A stretch of 64,000 bases of DNA. It comes from Zygnema cylindricum (lineage: Eukaryota > Streptophyta > Zygnematophyceae > Zygnematales > Zygnemataceae). The DNA is taken from contig JBBHKE010002329.1 in the NCBI GenBank assembly GCA_037447655.1, forward strand, positions 64,001 to 128,000, read 5' to 3'. Shown here piece by piece: positions 22,065 through 32,653 of the stretch. The stretch's first letter is position 1, and each line of letters opens with the position of its first letter. The position numbers and the translations under genes were made by a program. The notes beneath the pieces are model-generated. The model ran no database searches. It saw only the letters and a program-made list of their open reading frames with translations, and had not been told where the DNA came from.

Positions 22065-22979
22065 CCTTTTATACATTAAAATTGTATTGTTTGTATCTAT
22101 TTGTGGTATCAAAGAACCATTTGAAAGCATAAACCACAAACATACAATACATGCATGTGAGGTGGCAGTTGTAGTAAGTATGTAAAGTGCCATTAATTGC
22201 AATTGTTACATTTTCTTAATTTATTATAAACTATCACTCAATTTTGGTTTTTTTTATTGCACGAAATATACAATGATGAAATTTGAAAAGTACCATCGAA
22301 CTTTTTATGTTATTTATTTTGGCATTGTTTTCTCATGTTTCTTGTTTTTATTTATTCCTCATTTGGAGGAGTGACAATTTAGAAAGAGTAATTGGCTTTT
22401 TTTTTATTCACTTTATTTCAATGTGTAAGGCTTTTAATTTGACATTTTGAAAAAAATAAAAATGTATGGTTGTTAAAAGCTTAAATTTACATTTTTGAAT
22501 TCAAAAAACAATTGCAAATGTGTTAGTTTTTTATTTGAATTGAATGTTTAAAGGTATTTATACCAAAACATGAATGCTTGGGCTAACTTTTAATGTCAGC
22601 AAAATGCCCATTCTTGCAGCCTTTTTTATAATTTCTTCACCTTGCATTATCCTTTATTTATTATAATGATAAGAAAATGCCTCAATCTTACTACTTTTTT
22701 TTCTGAATATCCTCACATTGCATTATCCTCTGCTAAGTGAAACTTGTGTATCACTTGACTGGAATGGTTCTTATGTGTGCTACTTTTTTTATTTTTTGTT
22801 TTTCATTTAGTCCATCGCTTATTCTAGAAGAGTATAAAACCCTAAAATTTTCAAAAATGCTAGATGACCGGAAAATAATAAGCAAATCCTCTTAAACCTC
22901 AAAACATATCCAAGGTTCTTTTTTTTTTGGTCAAATCGTTGCATATTCCACTATTGCGTGTTCATTGCCAATAAGAGCC
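22065..22979. other. 3' non-coding part of the MULE
   Basis: Sequence between the end of the OTU domain and the right inverted repeat is T- and A-rich, with no further domain visible. Confidence 0.6.
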
Positions 22980-23479
22980 ACCGAACCATATGGAGCTCAT
23001 GCGTTGCAAAAAAGTTAAAGCATCCAAAACTATATAGCCTACACCAAAATGCTCACCAAAAAAATGTTGAAAAAAACATCAAACTACCAAAAACTGTTGT
23101 TTTTGAAGATTTAGTTTCGTGCGTATGTGAAATTTGATGCGCACGCGACGTTTCGTGCGTATATATTTACGTTATATACTGTGGAGGTTCGAAAGGATTT
23201 GTGGATTGGGGGAGTAAGTGTACGAGCAAAATTAAAGTTACGTGTGAGTGGCGCGAACAAACATTTGAAAATGTACGGCGGATCGCGAAGCGATCCGATA
23301 TGAAATATGAATTTAAGGTGACGAAAAAGTACGCCGGCCATATGAAACATAATGCGACAGACCGCATTTATTAAATGTGACGCCACCGGTACGGAGCGTC
23401 GTATTTGACACGCGACATTTATGACGAAGTACGTGATTTCGGTACGGACAAGATTTGTATGGTACGGATTGTTTGACAA

Positions 23480-24179
23480 GTGATTCGTGGTACACGTGGA
23501 AGGCGGATGGCGTCCGCCGATTTTTTAAGGGACCACATTGTTCTTTTACAAAATGTAGTCTTGTATCCATATGTTTGCTTTTATAGTGATAACTCGGATT
23601 GGAGGCGATCGAGATGGCTACCTGGTTGTCACACCCGGCAACTTGTGCCCTTGTTTGTAGAAATCCTCGTTCATGCAAAAGTGATTTAACCCATAGTAAT
23701 TCTTTTATTGCAGCACTTGTTGCCATATATTCAAATACCATTGATGATTGAGCTGTGACTTGCTACTCCAACATCATGTTCTTTCCCCAATCTGTAGCAC
23801 ATATCTGGTTGTTGATTTTTTGCATGGGATGTCACCATAGCCTGAGTCGGGATGTCACCATCACTTTTGTCACTCTTGGTGATGATTGCTGATTCTAATC
23901 CTCCCAAATTTAGTTATAAGTTCTTGGTCCCACCTAGATAGCTGAGAAGTATTTTAGCGGCTTCCAAGTCCACCCTCTTTAGATTTGCAAATTTCTGCTT
24001 AGTACTCCTGCTGTAACAAAATCACGACGCGTACAATTCATAAAATAAAGCAGACCACCTACTACCTGTCTGTAAGGAATATCACTCAAATTTTCATTTT
24101 TGATGCATCTTTTATCAGAAGTTCTGAGGCAATTTTTAGTCTTTCCAACTTCTGTCTGTTTTCCATTGATGTTGCGCTA
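23480..24179 (-). pseudogene. Ty1/copia scrap: end of reverse transcriptase and RNase H
   Basis: Minus-strand frames read PYRQVVGGLLYFMNCTR, then, past stops, SSMVFEYMATSAAIKELLWV followed by GCDNQVAISIASNP and HMDTRLHFVKEQ. These are the end of the copia reverse transcriptase and the RNase H domain (the D-N-Q-A motif is here DNQVA). Several stops and frame changes interrupt it. The scrap stops exactly where the MITE at 24180 begins. It is similar to, but clearly different from, the RNase H of the copia element at 57-63 kb. Confidence 0.8.
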
Positions 24180-24392
24180 CACCTTGAATCGTTATTAGAG
24201 TAGAATTTTTTAGCGTATAGGAATAATAACCATTATTAACGCTAATTGGGAATTTGGAAATTTTCAAAGAAATCGTTTACTCTAATTAGGAATTAGGGCT
24301 TTTTTAAATAGTATGGATAATTCTATTTGAGAATAAAACAAAAAAAAGCAGGACGGGATTAGCGTACACAACGCTAATAGCGATTGGCGGTG
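24180..24392. mobile_element. TA-flanked MITE, 213 bp
   Basis: The ends CACCTTGAATCGTTATTAG and CTAATAGCGATTGGCGGTG are flanked by TA. It is inserted in or at the edge of the copia scrap. The interior includes GCGGGAC- and GCTAATTGGGAA-like words of the family. Confidence 0.8.
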
Positions 24393-24395
24393 TAC

Positions 24396-24520
24396 CTTGA
24401 CACGAGAGAACCTAATAATGTAACAGCTTCCCGATCGGTTTGATTTGAAAAATGTTGCGAATCTTTGGCAATGTACTTTGATGGCCACTTGGCTTGACGA
24501 ACTCTGCCATTTTATTTAAT
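24396..24520. repeat. dispersed 125-bp repeat, copy 2
   Basis: This is a direct copy of the stretch at 16237-16360, with roughly one mismatch per ten bases. It starts immediately to the right of the MITE at 24180-24392. Confidence 0.75.
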
Positions 24521-24769
24521 ACATTTTATTTTGTTTGCAGCCGTCTTGTATTGAATATCGCTTCCGATACGGAAACTACAGTACTGTACTGTAGTAAGAT
24601 ATCGCGTATTCTAGGTGAAATCAATACCCCGTAAAGTCGTTAAATAGTCTCTATGTACACACTATATTTTTTCTGGATCTGCCCTTTTACGTGAGATGCG
24701 TGTGTCAAAAAGGTACATTTTCGTATCAATTGGTCAGAGAAGGTTAAATCTCGTACAAGCAGAACTGTA

Positions 24770-24986
24770 CACCGTGAATCGCTATTAGCGTCAATGCTTT
24801 TTTCGCCACTAAAAACATCTTTTCTCCGTTCACACTTGTAGGATTGTGGATCTGACGGTTGCGATTGAAAGATTTTTTTCTCAGCGTCCGATTGGCGGTC
24901 TCAAATTGTAGATCCAACAAGTGTGTACGGAGAAAAGATGTTTTAAGTGGCGAAAAAAACATTGACGCTAATAACGATTCAAGGTG
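24770..24986. mobile_element. TA-flanked MITE, 217-bp class, just upstream of the WWE-PARP gene
   Basis: The ends CACCGTGAATCGCTATTAGC and GCTAATAACGATTCAAGGTG are flanked by TA. It has the 217-bp length and inner inverted CTTTTCTCCGT/ACGGAGAAAAG blocks of the class. Its right edge lies 93 bp from the first possible start codon of the next gene, so it must sit in that gene's promoter or 5' leader. Confidence 0.9.
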
Positions 24987-25079
24987 TACTGTACCGTATT
25001 CTCCTGCTCCTACCGTAGTACGGAAAGCGTACCTTAAGCGCGGACCTGTAACAACTGCCACCTTCGTTTCTTCGCTGCA

Positions 25080-28000
25080 ATGCTGCAATGCTGCAATGCT
25101 GCAATCAGCACTGCAGCACTTCCAGGGAATGAAACTTATTGCTCGACCTTTTCTCCTGTGGCCATGCAGTCTTCAAGTCTACCGTTTGGAAACCCTTTTG
25201 CTCTCCCTTCCGCTATTCCTTTAACTAAGCAGCCAAGTCAAGCTGACAAAGAACTAAATGAACGTCAGAAACGCTTCAAGTTCTTCTATTATGATGCTAC
25301 CGGGTGGCATCCTTTTGCAGACAGCGCCAGTAGGAATCTTTCTGTGGCTCTTCTTGCAGGATGTCCGACAGGTCACTTTGAAAGGGTAGATCCACATGTG
25401 GTAGAATTCAAAGCATATTTTCAAAAAAATATCAAAACAGGCTACAGGCGGTCTGTTGGATGGACGGACACCATCACAAATGAAAAGTGAGTCGAGAGAC
25501 TGAGGGGGCGAGGGGAGGGGGGGAGGGGGGGAGAGGGGGGGAAGAGGGGGCGGTGAGTCTTGGTGAGTTTTTTTTTTTGTTTTTTGCTTCTTCGCATATC
25601 GTTGTTTTTGTTGTTGTTGCTGTTTTTAACGACGGTCTCAGAAGGATCACGGCAGACATGTATTGCCATGGTTCAAAAAACCATGGACCTGAAATCGATT
25701 TTCTGTATATTTTGTATGTTTTCCGCTTTATTTCGTATTGATCGTCTCTAAATATGAAAGCTTGTTTTAATTCACGGTACGCCTTCCATCCTTGTTAAAA
25801 TTAATCACTCTACATCGAGTGAATGTTTTTTGACTCAAACTCATAAGTCAGTGTTGATAACATTAGTTCAGTGGTTCATGATGAGCCACATGTTAAAACA
25901 ATATTTATTGTAGTGAATTCTAATCAAGTGTTAACACTAATAATATACTAACTCTTATAGCGATGGGCACTGTAGCTATCTTCTGCCTGCTGGACTTACT
26001 CGCTGTGGCATAGACTGGGTATCTGTATTCCTTTCCTTTCCTTTCCTCTCCTTTCCTCTCCTTTCCTCTCCTTTCGTTTCCTTTGTTATTTGGTAACAGC
26101 TACGGTCCCTCGGATCCTTTTCATGGCGATTGCGCTGCGGCAGATGAAGCCGAAAGAGTGGCGAGAGCTGCAAGACTAGCCTGCTTTCTCACTCCCCTCG
26201 ACTTTAATGAAGCAGAAGCTCAAAACGTCATACAAATGTAAGGACTTTTGCTGCTTTTGCTTCTTCTTTTTTGAAGGTCACAAGGAGGTTGAAGCCCATT
26301 TATCTAAAGTGTTTCGTACATGGACAATTTATTAACTGGTCAATTTTGCTCATGTGACAAAAGATCACTCAAGGCCAAAGGGAGATGTGTAGTAAGGACA
26401 GTCCCAGCTGATATTGGAATGACTTGATGTCAACACTGTTTATCGTTTTAACAGTGATATTCAAGAATTTATTCCTGACTGTGCATGTTACCTGTTAGCA
26501 GAAACACATTCTTTTCATAGCCTGTTTTCACATTCCTAATTCAGTAAATGTCTTTATGTGATTCAGCTAACTCAGGATGAACTGAGTTCCACATCAACAG
26601 TAATAGCTATGTGAAGTACATACCACTCACCACGTGACTTGTGGTCCACACTATTCATTAAATAGATGTATAGCTTTGTATTCAGTACAAAAGATGAGTT
26701 CATGTGGAATGCACTTATTAAGGCGGGGATGCACTTATTATGATTAGCAATTATAAAAAGTTGTAAATTTGCTAACACAACCTAATGATGTACTATTGAA
26801 AGTGATTGTAAATGTGCCATTTTTCGCATTTTGATTGCATTTTCTCTATGGAGAGGCTTGCCGTTTGTTCCAGTTCTGGTAGTGTTCACCACTTGTTTTC
26901 AAGAGTATTCAATTCTTGGTTGTTGGTAGCGTGTTTGCTGGTCAGTTATTTCACTTCGGTCAAATTGTGGCTCAAAAGTTAATTTGCTTCAGAGATTGTT
27001 CTTGCCTTTTCTAATCTCAAATTTTTTGAGTTGAACCAGGTCAAAAATGTTAAACCTTAAAAGACCCTTTAGTCATCCTTGTTGTAACCAGTGACACCTA
27101 ATTTGTAAGGGAGCTTAGTCATCTTATGAGCTTCTTTTTTATCAAAAAAGAGGTGGCAAGAGTAAATGCTAACTATTTGTATTGTTTTGTTTTCCTACAG
27201 GCTAAAGAAGGGTTTGAATGAACCTGAAAAGTATACGGTTGAACGCATTCAGAGAATGCAAAACACAGAACGGCGATCGACAGTCTTCAGGTAGTTTGAT
27301 TTGTCTGCATTGTTCAACTAATAATCACTTTTTAGTTTAATATAATCGTATGGACAGAGAAATTGGTATGGTCCATGCCAAACACGTAAAAAAGAAAAAG
27401 CCTCACATAGGTACTGGTCATTCACAAATTATGGTTTTATGTGGCTATGATGGTTCACACTAGTTAATGTGCAGGCCCTCAAAGTTAAGCATTTAAAATT
27501 AGTACATATTGTACTTATTACAGTGGACGATGTGATCAGCTGATTGTCACCTGTATGCAAATGGCTGAATACATGTCTATGACCCTTGGTTCTTCAGGTC
27601 TTGGCTTTATACCAGCGCCTCTTTCTAGGAAATGTCTTTCGTCAATCGTCATATTTGAGTTTTTCGATGTATTTGTAATGAGCCTAACAGTTTGCGACTG
27701 GAGCTCACACTTTAACTGAGTAACTGCAGGGACACGGTAGAAGAGGTGGCATCAAAGCGAGGAGGTAATGCAAATGTTCGATGGGCCTGGTATGGAGCAT
27801 CACTGGAGGCTCTTGAATCGGTTGTCATGTTTGGATTCGCCCAGATTTCTCAGCCAAAAGATGGAAAAGTGTATGGTTCTGGTTTCTACTTTTCACCGGA
27901 GAACAAAGTTGATGTAAGGATTGTTACCGAATTGGGCCGTTGAGAAACTGATTTCCAATTGCAAGGCCTTTCAACTAGGGAGCTTTTGATCCCGTGGATA

Positions 28001-28791
28001 GCATATTCACATGTACAAAATTCTTATTGACGAAGATTACTGTGTATTCAGGCAAGTTTACCTGGTGCTTTGATAGACGATTTAACGGGCGAACGCAATT
28101 TGCTACTTTGTCAAGTGGTACTTGGAGCCCAGGAAGTTCTGTTGCCCTTCACATCGATTGAAATGTTAACGCCGAGCAGTATATCTTTTGATACAGGTAA
28201 GTGGATGATGGTTAGAGGAGTGATGGGTGTTTTGTGTGAAGTTGTTTGTTCCTTCTACTGTAACAGCCACACTTATGGGCTTTAAATAAATAGCGTATAC
28301 TTCAGTTGAACTTTTTAAATCTGTTTTGTGACAAAACTTTAAAAGATCAGCTTGACGTACAACTTCAACACACTCTCAGCCAATAAAAATATTTGGACCT
28401 GAACTTTCTGTGAACAGTATTACGCGAAGTTCAAATAACTTACAAACTTGTCGCAATATTCATTGTGGAAAATAATAATGTTATTGAATCGGCTTTGAGT
28501 TGAACAGAGTGGCTGTTATGGTATTCAAAGTCTGTGAAGTGAGGAGTCCTTAAAGCACCAGAAATCCTCCTCTCGCCCTCTCTCCCTCTCTCTCCCTCAT
28601 GCCCTCTCTCCCCTCTCCCTCTGTCCCTCTCTCCTCTCCCTCTTTTCCTCTCTCCCTCTGCTTCATGTTTGGCAGGTGTGGATAACCTGGCAGACCCAAA
28701 AGTTTATTGTGTGTGGAGTCCTTTTGGAAACACTCACACAATCGTCGAGTATGTGGTCACTTTGAAGGAGCACACATTGAATGCTCCATAA
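25080..28791 (+). CDS. WWE-PARP domain protein, RCD1/SRO-like
   Basis: Six exons join with all phases agreeing: 25080-25486, 26100-26237, 27201-27290, 27730-27913, 28052-28196, 28676-28791, giving 359 aa. Exon 1 holds a WWE domain (about residues 63-135; KFFYYDATGWHPFADSASRN then FKAYFQKNIKTGYRRSVGWTD), as in plant RCD1/SRO proteins. Exons 3-6 form the PARP fold, with NANVRWAWYGAS, YGSGFYFSPENKV, ERNLLLCQVVLG and KVYCVWSPFGNTHTIVEYVV. The His-Tyr-Glu triad of active PARPs reads Tyr233-Tyr265-Val331, so ADP-ribosyl transfer is unlikely, as in plant RCD1. The protein ends right after the PARP fold, without the RST domain that lets RCD1 bind transcription factors. Start: ATG 25080 or the in-frame ATG at 25164. 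An AATAAA lies at 28799. Expected role: nuclear stress-response scaffold (inferred). Confidence 0.85.
25487..26099. other. intron 1 of the WWE-PARP gene
   Basis: It contains a GGGGGAGAG-type tract at 25501-25555 and a CTTTCCTCTC run just before the acceptor TTGGTAACAG. Words resembling worn MITE ends (CTAACTCTTATAGCGATGGG) occur near 25950. No gene seen. Confidence 0.6.
26238..27200. other. intron 2 of the WWE-PARP gene
   Basis: Donor CAAAT|GTAAGG and acceptor TTTTCCTACAG. I see no feature inside. Confidence 0.6.
27291..27729. other. intron 3 of the WWE-PARP gene
   Basis: Donor TTCAG|GTAGTT and acceptor TAACTGCAG. I see no feature inside. Confidence 0.6.
28197..28675. other. intron 5 of the WWE-PARP gene with CTCTCCC tract
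   Basis: Donor ACAG|GTAAGT and acceptor GTTTGGCAG. A CTCTCCCTCT-type pyrimidine microsatellite at 28568-28660 serves as a very long polypyrimidine tract. Confidence 0.65.
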
Positions 28792-28972
28792 TCAATTCAA
28801 ATAAATACTCTTGAGAATAGAGACTCTCGTATCTTCGATGATTTTTTTGTGATTCACTTTTCGGGTGGTTCAATGTTTAATTCACAATTTTTTCCTTGTA
28901 CCGTATTCGTTTTGTTTGTACCGAGCGTTTTGCTTAACCTTTGGGCAACTTCTTTTGGAGTTATTGTGGGTA

Positions 28973-29061
28973 GGTTTCTGTACAGAGATCCACTTGTTAT
29001 TCGTTACACAAACAGAAGTTTCTGTACAGAGATCCACTTGTTATTCGTTACACAAACAGAA
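28973..29061. repeat. tandem duplication of 43-44 bp
   Basis: GTTTCTGTACAGAGATCCAC followed by TTGTTATTCGTTACACAAAC occurs twice in a row with no mismatch apparent. It lies 180 bp downstream of the WWE-PARP stop. The perfect match suggests a recent event. Confidence 0.9.
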
Positions 29062-30117
29062 AGTCTTCTCTGATATCTTTTTTTTTTGTATCCAAAGTGT
29101 ACAGACATGAGTTTTTTTGTTCAATATGTAAGTTTTTTTGCGAAATCCATTCAAATCCTTCCAGTTGGGCATCTATAAGAGTAGTCGAAATACATTATCT
29201 TCTCAATGTAATAAAATCGTTTTTTCCGGGTTCTTTATTGACTGTCAGCTTTGAAGTCTTGAGACGTTGAAATTCACATAGATGTCCTTATACACTTCAA
29301 TGTGAATTGCCACATCTAAAGTGTTTCACGCATATTTTGTATTAAAGACATGAGTTTTTTTTTGTTGGCTCTGTAAAATTAAATCTGTATTGGATTCTCT
29401 TTTTCAATTGCAGTGTTAGTTTTGGTTACCTATCCCAAAATAAAAAAGAGGAGAGAAGAGAAGAGGAGAAGAAAGAAAAGAGAAGAAGAGAAGAAATAGA
29501 AGAGGAGAAAAGAAGAGAAGAGAGAAGAGCTCTGTTGGTCAACGCGTGAGGTGAGCAATCATGATAAGTGATCATCGCGGACACTCTTTTTAGTTCACGG
29601 AGTTGAAATTACCTTTGATTTTGAGCAAAACTTTTATTCGTCGACACAAAAAGTTTTCCCAAGGAAAGCTAAAAACGCGATTGTTGTAAAATGGTTTTCA
29701 ATCGCTTCCTTCCAAAATTTCACTGTAAGCTGTAAAAATTAACACGTTGCAAAAATTTCTTGGAAAACAGATGGCTTCTCAGTTTCATTTGTAATGCTAC
29801 ATGTAAATCGCAGATCTTGGTCCTGGTCTCTATATGTCATTTTTTCTGAGAATAGGATAGAATTGAACTGCTGAGTGGAGATATGAGCCAGTAGAGGATC
29901 ACCAGGATTCCACCAAGCCAAAAAAATTGAGTTTTGCTTCTCGAAAGCCAGAAAATCTGTAATTTGAAGGAGTCGCTCTCTTTGTTACTTCAAAAAAGCT
30001 GAACTTTAACGCATGTCTGGACACTAGGCTCAAAAAGGGAAAAATATCGGTAGAAGACTGGTTTTTGGACTCCCTATCAGAGTTACCAGGACACACGCCA
30101 ACTGTTTGAGAAAGCTA
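29062..30117. other. intergenic stretch with GA-rich microsatellite
   Basis: A GAGAAGA-type run covers about 29440-29530. No gene recognised. Confidence 0.55.
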
Positions 30118-30125
30118 CCAAATAG

Positions 30126-31335
30126 TAGTGTTGTGTATCGGCAGTGTTTGCCGATAATCGATATGTACCTTTTTTTGGCTTGCCGGTAATCGATATATTG
30201 GCACGATATATCGACACTGGTGTTATCGCCAATAAAAAGCCGACAATATCAGCTTTTTATCGCGATAACGCCGGTACCGATAACTATCGGCGATAATTGT
30301 ACGGTTTATACCGTACAATTGTACGGTTTACTCCGTCGTACTGAACTGCCGTAATTCCGTTACAGAGTACGGAAAAGATTGCTACACGTGGGATGCCACG
30401 CTATATACAGTGTAAATATTAGTGTTATGTATCGGCAAAAAAATTATCGCGATAACACCGATACCGATAGTTGTCGGTTATCTAACGGTCAAGGGTTCCG
30501 ATATATCGCTCCGAAACCAACAAATTCCTTATCGGCGATAAGTGGAAAAATATAGTATGCTATATAATAGTACTTATAATATACTGTATTATATCTTTTA
30601 CTGTCTATAGCATGGCATGCCACGTGTAGCGATCTATTCCGTACTCTGTGTAACGGAATGATGGCAGTTCAATACGACGGAATAAACCGTACAATTGTAA
30701 GGTACAAATTGTAGAACTATCGCAGATAGTTATCGGTACCGGTGTTATCGCGATAAAAACCGATAATTTTTATCGACGATAACACGAGTTTCGATATATC
30801 GTGCCAATATATCGATTATCGGCAAGCCAAAAAAAGGTACATATCAATATTGGCAGAACCCTGCCGATACACAACACTTTCGGTAGATTTCTAGTTATGT
30901 TGGGGGTCCTTTTTTTTTGTTTTTTTTCACGTGTTAGATTTTTCCTTTGATGTTTTGCTTGCTGGGTTTTGCTTTTTGGGGTATTTTTGGTTTCCTTGCC
31001 ATCCTTTCGTATTTTCGTCGGTTTTGCCTTGATTTTCCTTTTTGTTTATTCCCTTGTCATGTGGTTCTTTCAGTTTTAGAAATGCTACTTCATTTTGTTC
31101 CTATGGACTCAGATGGTTTACCATCGCGCTTTTTAATAAAGTCGCCCCCTCCACAGTAAATATAATACAGTATGTTATAAAGTACTATTATATAGCGTAC
31201 TATTTTTTTTTACTTATCGCCGGTAAGAAATTTGTTCATCTCGGAGCGATATATTGAGACCCCTGACCGTTCGATAACCGATAATAATCGGTATTGGTGT
31301 TATCACGATAAATTTCTTGCCGATACAAAACACTA
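30126..31335. mobile_element. hAT-type element (TAGTGTTGTGTATCGG family) with internal rearrangement
   Basis: It begins TAGTGTTGTGTATCGGC and ends CGATACAAAACACTA, with the perfect 8-bp target duplication CCAAATAG at 30118-30125 and 31336-31343. Within it, 30420 to about 30878 looks like another copy with its own TAGTGTTATG and ACAACACT ends, but without a matching duplication. Blocks such as CCGTACTCTGTGTAACGGAA occur in both orientations. This fits an element expanded by an inverted internal copy. A 31.0-kb T-rich segment inside is foreign to the family. Confidence 0.8.
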
Positions 31336-31343
31336 CCAAATAG

Positions 31344-32653
31344 CCATTTACTGAAGTTGCGCAATGCATTGGAAAAGAATCTTTCATACATTATCTTGGG
31401 CATCAATGCACGGTCTCATTCAACAATAGTTTTATCTTTTTTACCCCTTGGTTTTCCTTAAATATATACCAAAGCTGTACGGAAACGAGTAAACAGACTG
31501 CTGGAGCTTCATAATCATGAAAACAGTAGCAGATGTTTGTGTAATTTGCAACAGCGAAATCTGAGACCTGCCCTCAGTCATCATAATTTTCATGCTCGAG
31601 TTGGTTTGGTTTAACATTACACACATTTGACTGGCCCAGGTTTCACTCTTATGTTTAACAGTATGTTGCAATATGTTGAAAACTGTCAGCCAAATCGGAG
31701 AACGAATTCCACAAAAAAATAGGTGAAATGCTTTTAATTGCCAAGGAGCAAAATTGGGTCAAACTGACAATTTGGCATTGGAGACAATGTCACTAAGGTG
31801 CCGAGATATATCAAAATTAGTTATATAAGAAAGGCTGCCTAAAGAATCAATTAGTCTAAAGGTCTGTTTAGTAAAAGTTCTGTAAACGCATACTTATTGT
31901 GTACTAACTACTGGTAGGAAGTATCAATGTGTATCGATGTGGTTTAAGTATAAATGCGAAAATTTGACTTTGTTCGTAAAATATTTCGTGGGACATCATT
32001 TGGGCCGTAGACTGTGGAAGTAATTTGAGCCCTCCCATAGTCTAAAATTTTATACACATAATGAAATGTGGCTGACCTCGTCTACATAACATAGACCGAG
32101 ATAAGACAAAACCTGCTCCCATCCTGAACCAATTTCAAGACTGGAAAAAGAAACAAAAACGAGAAAAACGGACACCAACGACCCACGGTTTCCATCCACT
32201 GTAGTTGAAGTGGCATATGTTTTCTTTTTACTCGGCATGTATAACACCGACTTACAACTAAGAGCGAAGCCATGGACTATTGTAGCCCAAAACATTAAAA
32301 AAAAATGGCTCAAACTGCATGTTACAACATATTCCTATTTTCTTCCACACTACTTCCTCCATCTTCAAACCACAACTAATTCTTGGCAATTTAATTTACT
32401 ACACTCGTTCTCCCTCCAGATCTCCTAATGATCCTCACAAATAATCAAGTGAACTATAACCTCGAGGCCCTTCGTCCAAAGTTCACAAAACTCCATTCAA
32501 AAAGCAATAATAACAAATGTGTTTCTTTCCAAACTCCCTATCTAACCTCGTCAATACATTACCTCCGAATAATCGTAACCAATCGTACTGCTTGCCGTCC
32601 CTAAGGACATACTCCTGACTGCGATCGCCGTCCTCCCCTCCTTCCCTCCTCCT
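31344..32653. other. intergenic region, no gene seen
   Basis: Between the hAT-type element and the L11 stop I see only short chance frames. The last part is the 3' flank of the L11 gene on the minus strand. Confidence 0.5.

Larger units (their letters stand above)
17287..23094 (+). mobile_element. Mutator-like element (MULE) with transposase and OTU protease domains
   Basis: Inverted repeats of about 115 bp bound the element. The left one (17287-17402: GTAGTTTGATGTTTTTTTCA, TTTTGGTGTAGGCTATATA, GAGCTCCATAT) is mirrored at 22980-23094. The 5.8-kb interior encodes, in order, a FAR1-like DNA-binding part, a MULE transposase core, a SWIM zinc finger and an OTU cysteine-protease domain. It also carries a MITE inserted at 18190-18722 and GT-AG introns. 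I found no unambiguous 9-bp target duplication. MULEs with an OTU domain are a known plant class. Confidence 0.85.
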
